Assembly (NCBI GenBank): GCA_965366835.1 | Contig: CBDUGF010000132.1 | Span: forward strand, 1 to 9,453 | Length of the DNA: 9,453 bases | DNA from: JAKGBX01 sp965366835 | Lineage (GTDB): Bacteria > Pseudomonadota > Alphaproteobacteria > Rhodobacterales > Rhodobacteraceae | Direction: 5' to 3' | Shown here: positions 6,477 to 9,453 of the stretch, one piece after another | How positions within the stretch are numbered: position 1 is the stretch's first letter | Layout of the letters: each line of letters starts with the position of its first letter | Translations under genes and position numbers: made by a program | Notes under the pieces: generated by a model | Told to the model about the DNA's origin: nothing | Seen by the model: only the letters and a program-made list of their open reading frames with translations | The model's database searches: none

Positions 6477-7988
6477 ATGCTCTGGTCACTTATCAAGATT
6501 GTCCTGTTTGTTGTTCTCGTCGCCGCTGCGACGCTGGGCGCGGGCTTGCTGCTGGAAACCGAAGGCGGGGTGCGCATCGCCTTTGCCGGTCAGGAATACA
6601 GCCTCACGCCATTGATGACGGTGATCGCGCTGGTGCTGCTGGTGCTGGCGGTCTGGCTGTTTCTCAAGCTCCTGCATTTCGCCATCGCGACATTCCATTT
6701 CCTCAATGGCGACGAGACCGCGATCTCGCGCTATTTCGATCGCAATCGCGAGGAGAAGGGCTTTCAGGCGCTGTCCGACGGGATGCTGGCGCTGGCCTCG
6801 GGCGAGGGCCGCGTGGCGCTGGCCAAGGCCGCGAAGGCCGAGAAATACCTCAAGAAGCCCGAAATCACCAGTCTGCTCACCGCCCAGGCCGCCGAGCTGG
6901 CGGGCGACAGGCGCAAGGCCGAAGAGGTCTATAAACGCCTGTTGCAGCATGACAGCACGCGTTTTGTCGGGGTGCGCGGCATCATGAAGCAAAAGCTCGA
7001 CGCCGGCGATACCGAGACCGCGCTGCAGCTGGCCAAGACCGCTTTCGCGCTGAAGCCCGCGCATGGCGAGACCCAGGATATCCTGCTGAAGCTTCAGGCC
7101 GGCAAGGCCGATTGGAAGGGCGCGCGCGAAACGCTTCAGGCCAAGCTGCACAACGGCACCATGCCGCGCGACGTGCACAAGCGCCGCTCGGCGGTGCTGG
7201 CGCTTTCCGAGGCCAAGGAGGTGATCGCCGAGGGTGTCAGCGTCGAGGCCCGCGAAGCCGCGATCGAGGCCAACAAGCTGTCGCCCGATCTGATCCCCGC
7301 TGCCGCGATGGCCGCGCGCAGCTATATCGCCGAGGGCAAGCCGCGCCCCGCTGCCCGGCTGCTGAAAAAGGCCTGGGAGGCGCGCCCGCATCCCGATCTG
7401 GCCGCCGTCTTTGCCGAGATCGTGCCGGATGAGACCCCCGCCGAGCGGCTCAAGCGCTTCCGTGCGCTGACCAAGCTGCAACCCAATCACCGCGAAACCC
7501 GGCTGCTGCTGGCCGAGCTCAACATCGCCGCCGAGGATTTCCCGCAGGCGCGGCGCGAGCTGGGCGATCTGATCGAGACCGATGCCGACGCCCGCGTGTT
7601 CACCATCATGGCGGCGATCGAGCGCGGCGAAGGCAAATCCGATGCCGTGGTCAAGGGCTGGCTGGCCCGCGCCCTGACCGCGCCGCGCGGCCCGCAATGG
7701 GTCTGCGACAATTGCCACCAGATCCATGGCGAATGGGGTCCGGTCTGTGTCAATTGCGGCGCCTTCGACACGCTGAGCTGGACCACGCCGCCGCAACAGG
7801 ACGTGGCGATGCCGTCGGGCACGGAAATGCTGCCGCTGATCGTCGGGGCGATCGAGGACCGCTCGGAAGAGGCCGCCGAGTTCGACAGCGGCGAGGACAT
7901 CGACCAACCCGGGGAGCCGGAGGACGCCGAGATCGTCGATCCCGAGGATGTGCTGATCGAACCGGCGCCGGAACGGGTGAGAAAATAG
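6477..7988 (+). CDS. hemY: HemY-type TPR membrane protein with C-terminal cysteine knuckle
   Basis: 503-residue inner-membrane protein of the HemY_N / COG3898 family. Despite the name its role in heme biosynthesis is not established; it should not be confused with protoporphyrinogen oxidase HemY of Gram-positives. Two N-terminal membrane helices (about 4-25 and 45-70) flank a short periplasmic stretch, EGGVRIAFAGQEYSL, typical of HemY_N. Residues 95-400 are TPR-like helical pairs, e.g. KAEEVYKRLLQHDS and QARRELGDLIETDADARVF. At 408-435 comes WVCDNCHQ...CVNCGAFDTLSW, with Cys410, 413, 424 and 427 in a CxxC-x10-CxxC knuckle that resembles the rubredoxin-type metal site at the end of LapB. An acidic tail follows (445-500). 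ATG 6477 has GAGGA (6465-6469) upstream and lies 16 bases behind the Mic60-like gene. E. coli HemY lacks the knuckle. Confidence 0.9.
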   Translation: MLWSLIKIVLFVVLVAAATLGAGLLLETEGGVRIAFAGQEYSLTPLMTVIALVLLVLAVWLFLKLLHFAIATFHFLNGDETAISRYFDRNREEKGFQALSDGMLALASGEGRVALAKAAKAEKYLKKPEITSLLTAQAAELAGDRRKAEEVYKRLLQHDSTRFVGVRGIMKQKLDAGDTETALQLAKTAFALKPAHGETQDILLKLQAGKADWKGARETLQAKLHNGTMPRDVHKRRSAVLALSEAKEVIAEGVSVEAREAAIEANKLSPDLIPAAAMAARSYIAEGKPRPAARLLKKAWEARPHPDLAAVFAEIVPDETPAERLKRFRALTKLQPNHRETRLLLAELNIAAEDFPQARRELGDLIETDADARVFTIMAAIERGEGKSDAVVKGWLARALTAPRGPQWVCDNCHQIHGEWGPVCVNCGAFDTLSWTTPPQQDVAMPSGTEMLPLIVGAIEDRSEEAAEFDSGEDIDQPGEPEDAEIVDPEDVLIEPAPERVRK

Positions 7989-7991
7989 CAC

Positions 7992-8020
7992 TTTTCCAGC
8001 GCCGGGCGCGGTGCTATAGC
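7992..8020 (+). promoter_or_regulatory. Likely promoter of tRNA-Thr
   Basis: TATAGC at 8015-8020 is a good -10 box and carries an extended TG (TGC at 8012-8014). TTTTCC at 7992-7997 sits exactly 17 bases upstream as a moderate -35. Transcription would begin near 8027, giving a leader of about 19 bases before the tRNA. The tRNA is thus probably transcribed independently of hemY, which ends only four bases before the -35. Confidence 0.5.
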
Positions 8021-8045
8021 CCCGCCCCACAGGACCATTTCCTGT

Positions 8046-8121
8046 GCCGCTGTAGCTCAGCTGGTAGAGCACGTCATTCGTAATGATGGGGTCGGGGGTT
8101 CGAGTCCCTTCAGCGGCACCA
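8046..8121 (+). tRNA. tRNA-Thr (anticodon CGT)
   Basis: Complete 76-base cloverleaf with encoded CCA. The acceptor stem GCCGCTG (8046-8052) pairs perfectly with CAGCGGC (8111-8117), the discriminator is A8118 and CCA is 8119-8121. The D arm is GCTC/GAGC. The anticodon stem CGTCA/TGATG holds the loop TTCGTAA, so the anticodon is CGU, reading ACG (Thr). The variable loop is GGGTC, and the T arm GGGGG-TTCGAGT-CCCTT includes two wobble pairs. A37 next to U36 makes it a predicted substrate of the t6A pathway that includes TsaD encoded in this window. The 3' end marks an abrupt drop in GC content, as expected where an element has integrated at a tRNA gene. Confidence 0.97.
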
Positions 8122-8157
8122 CTTTTTTAAAAAATATAAAATAAAAACAGAAGCCTA

Positions 8158-8189
8158 GTGGATTTTGCTTTCTGTTAATCCACCCTTTT
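8158..8189 (+). terminator. Possible terminator downstream of tRNA-Thr
   Basis: GTGGATT (8158-8164) pairs with AATCCAC (8177-8183) around a 12-base loop, followed by CCTTTTG. The stem is modest in GC and the T run short, so it is only a candidate for ending the tRNA transcript. The T6 run directly behind the tRNA CCA (8123-8128) may contribute as well. Confidence 0.35.
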
Positions 8190-8325
8190 GTCCACTTTCG
8201 AGTCCAGTTATCCGGTAGGTGACAAATGGCGCCGAGGCCGAACCGCAAATGGTGAATCCCTTTCCAGCATTTCAGAAATGACTGCTAACTTGTTCTCTCC
8301 ACATCGCCGACTAACTCGTCCATAG

Positions 8326-8383
8326 CATTTTGCAATAGGGTCGGCACTTAAGGTTACTCACAGCACACTATTGCAGTAAAATG
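8326..8383. repeat. Imperfect inverted repeat upstream of the CAP-RTX gene
   Basis: CATTTTGCAATAG (8326-8338) is complementary to CTATTGC-AGT-AAAATG (8368-8383): 13 base pairs interrupted only by an AGT bulge, with a 29-base loop between the arms. It lies about 100 bases before the CAP-RTX start. It could be a binding site for a dimeric regulator, an RNA hairpin in the leader, or the end of a degraded small element; the sequence does not decide. Confidence 0.45.
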
Positions 8384-8478
8384 TTTCAAAATTGCGCCCA
8401 CATGGGGTACTTGCTGAGACTCTTGCAATCATTCTTGGGATGTTTAACGTTTCAGTGGTTGTTTCTATGAGAAAAAAT

Positions 8479-9453
8479 ATGACATTTGACAATACACAGC
8501 CCGTCGCTGGAGATACCCTAAGCCTTGAGGAACTCGAACTCTATCATCAGCTGATGGACTATCGGGCAACAGTGGGGCTTGACCCGATCGAGCTATCGTT
8601 GGCACTCACAACAACCGCAGGTCGCCACGCCAACGATACGCTTTACAATATCTGGGAGGCAGGGTTGGTGCTTCCGCAAGACGCTAACCTTCACAGTTGG
8701 AGCGACGCGCCATATTACAGCGACCATCGCGATCCTGAGGTTATGTGGCTTGCGCCTCAGCGAATTGGCACAAGCTACGCCAGTCACGGGTATGAAATCA
8801 GCGCTGCAGGATATTCTACCATTAGTCTAGCGCTCACCGGTTGGCAGAATTCAGCCGGGCACAACAACATAATTCTCAATCTGGACATATGGGCAGCAAT
8901 TGGATTTGAAGCCATCGGTATTGGCGTGGAACATGATCCTAGCATTGGCACCTTTGGCGGCAATATATATCACGTGTGGTTTGGCGCAGCCCAGGACCTT
9001 GCTGGACCGCCGGAAATCATAGGTACAAGTGCGAGTGATCAGATAGGTGGAACGGCATTTGACGATTTTGTTAACGCTCATGATGGAAATGATCAAGTGG
9101 ACGGTAATGCTGGCAATGATCGGATTAACGGTGAAGGTGGTGACGATACTCTGACAGGGGGGGAAGGTCAGGATACTATCACCGGTGGTGTGGGAGATGA
9201 TCAAATTGATGCCGGAGCGGGTAATGATAAAGTTTGGGCCGGTGCGGGAGATGCCGGAGATGATCATCTGACCGGCGGAACTGGCAACGACACTATTGGC
9301 GGAGCGGCTGGGAATGACACTGGCTTTGGTGGCGATGGGTCCGATGTGCTTTATGGCGGAGTTGGTGATGATAACCTGTTCGGTGAAGCTGGCACCGATG
9401 TTATTTGGGCCGGACCTGGCGGTGATTTGATCTATGGCGGCACTTCTTCCGAC
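8479..9453 (+). CDS. CAP-domain / RTX calcium-binding repeat exoprotein, 5' part
   Basis: Open frame running to the last base of the window with no stop, so at least 325 residues; the C-terminus is missing. Residues about 14-168 form a CAP (SCP/PR-1/YkwD-like) domain: ELELYHQLMDYRATVGLDPI, RHANDTL, NLHSWSDA with His72, GYEIS with Glu106, GWQNSAGHNNIILN with His128, and IGIGVEHDP...YHVWFG. These correspond to the usual CAP His/Glu cluster and GHxxNIL motif. From residue 202 on, about thirteen GGxGxDxhx nonapeptides follow, the hemolysin-type calcium-binding (RTX) repeat. There is no Sec signal, which suits type I secretion through a C-terminal signal beyond the window. ATG 8479 has GAGA six bases upstream; in-frame ATGs at 8440 and 8467 lack a good ribosome site. 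Codon use (ATA, AGT, CTA, GTT) and GC content differ strongly from the genes to the left, suggesting transfer. Confidence 0.88.
   Translation, partial: MTFDNTQPVAGDTLSLEELELYHQLMDYRATVGLDPIELSLALTTTAGRHANDTLYNIWEAGLVLPQDANLHSWSDAPYYSDHRDPEVMWLAPQRIGTSYASHGYEISAAGYSTISLALTGWQNSAGHNNIILNLDIWAAIGFEAIGIGVEHDPSIGTFGGNIYHVWFGAAQDLAGPPEIIGTSASDQIGGTAFDDFVNAHDGNDQVDGNAGNDRINGEGGDDTLTGGEGQDTITGGVGDDQIDAGAGNDKVWAGAGDAGDDHLTGGTGNDTIGGAAGNDTGFGGDGSDVLYGGVGDDNLFGEAGTDVIWAGPGGDLIYGGTSSD
9082..9441 (+). repeat. RTX nonapeptide repeat array (coding)
   Basis: About 120 codons made of successive nine-residue units such as GGEGQDTIT, GGVGDDQID, AGAGNDKVW, GGTGNDTIG, GGVGDDNLF and GEAGTDVIW, matching the GGxGxDxhx consensus that binds calcium in a parallel beta-roll. 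One unit is lengthened (AGAGDAGDDHLTGG), which should break the roll register. The DNA copies have diverged, so this is a protein-level repeat rather than a recent DNA duplication. The array reaches the window end and may continue. Confidence 0.9.

Larger units (their letters stand above)
8122..8478. other. Gene-poor AT-rich stretch behind the tRNA
   Basis: 357 bases with no convincing gene. It opens with an AT tract (T6A6 at 8123-8134, then ATATAAAATAAAAAC) right after the tRNA, followed by a terminator-like hairpin (8158-8189), a nine-codon frame MAPRPNRKW (8226-8255) with a ribosome-site-like GGTAGGTGAC in front, and an imperfect inverted repeat (8326-8383). A 9-base copy of the tRNA T-loop sequence TTCGAGTCC lies at 8197-8205. 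Base composition is clearly lower in GC than everything from 1 to 8045. No integrase or complete direct repeat of the tRNA end is visible. Confidence 0.6.

Noticed and set aside
5102..6577. Long minus-strand frame (491 codons) opposite the Mic60-like gene
   Set aside because: High-GC DNA with G/C third positions keeps the antisense frame free of stops. The translation is Gly/Leu/Arg-rich with no domain pattern, and no ribosome site or operon context supports it.
8000..8010. GCGCCGGGCGC as hemY terminator
   Set aside because: The stem is only four pairs with a three-base loop and no T run follows; it lies inside the spacer of the tRNA promoter.
6486..8072. Long minus-strand frame (528 codons) opposite hemY and across the tRNA
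   Set aside because: Same antisense effect; it also runs through the tRNA gene and its promoter, which makes a real protein very unlikely.
8197..8205. TTCGAGTCC repeat of the tRNA T-loop as an att site
   Set aside because: Only nine bases match, with no extension into the acceptor stem or CCA; too short to claim a core attachment repeat.
8057..8248. Minus-strand 63-residue frame ending in LKGLEPPTPSLRMTCSTS
   Set aside because: The C-terminal half is a translation of the reverse strand of tRNA-Thr, a well-known type of false protein call.
8579..8830. Plus-strand 83-residue frame inside the CAP domain region
   Set aside because: Out of frame with the CAP-RTX gene, which shows clear domain motifs over the same bases.
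8851..9267. Minus-strand 138-residue frame opposite the RTX repeats
   Set aside because: Its repeated Ile/Thr/Ser pattern is simply the complement of the Gly/Asp-rich RTX codons.
1..9453. CRISPR array, toxin-antitoxin or phage defence system
   Set aside because: No regularly spaced direct repeats, no cas, toxin-antitoxin or restriction-type genes are visible on either strand.

Overview
The window looks like a chromosomal segment of an alphaproteobacterium, most likely a member of the Rhodobacterales (Roseobacter/Rhodobacter type). The reasons are the high GC content and strong third-position G/C bias of positions 1-8045, the gene set (a DUF2853 protein, a COG4223/Mic60-like protein, an alphaproteobacterial HemY with a cysteine-knuckle tail), and the tight tsaD-gpsA-YciI-EVE gene order. 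Species cannot be fixed from sequence reading alone.

Layout. (a) 1-425: 3' end of ahcY on the plus strand, closed by a small hairpin. (b) 462-945: a structured leader, a 113-residue DUF2853 protein and its intrinsic terminator. (c) 950-1118: a gene-free stretch ending in a second, strong plus-strand terminator, so it may encode a small RNA. (d) 1118-4350: a minus-strand operon read as tsaD > gpsA > YciI > EVE > DUF1761. The first four genes overlap or abut (ATGA overlap, TAG/ATG abutment, TGATG overlap); DUF1761 follows after about 90 bases. (e) 4411-7988: a divergent plus-strand operon hemD > Mic60-like > hemY. (f) 8046-8121: tRNA-Thr(CGT) with its own promoter. (g) 8122-9453: a markedly AT-richer region with a 357-base gene-poor stretch and the start of a secreted protein that joins a CAP (SCP/PR-1) domain to hemolysin-type RTX calcium-binding repeats and runs off the window.

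How the genes fit together. TsaD makes the t6A37 modification on ANN-decoding tRNAs; the tRNA-Thr in this window has U36-A37 and should be a substrate. GpsA supplies glycerol-3-phosphate for lipids. HemD closes the tetrapyrrole ring. The Mic60-like and HemY-type membrane proteins are recurrent partners of hemD in alphaproteobacteria, and the former is the bacterial relative of the mitochondrial crista organiser.

Most interesting points: the sharp composition change exactly at the 3' end of the tRNA (a classic island or attachment-site signature) with the CAP-RTX exoprotein gene just inside; the undescribed LapB/rubredoxin-like CxxC...CxxC knuckle of HemY; the unassigned terminator-bounded transcript at about 1046-1118; and the structured leader of the DUF2853 gene. 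I did not find a clear new multi-gene defence or mobile system in the visible sequence.
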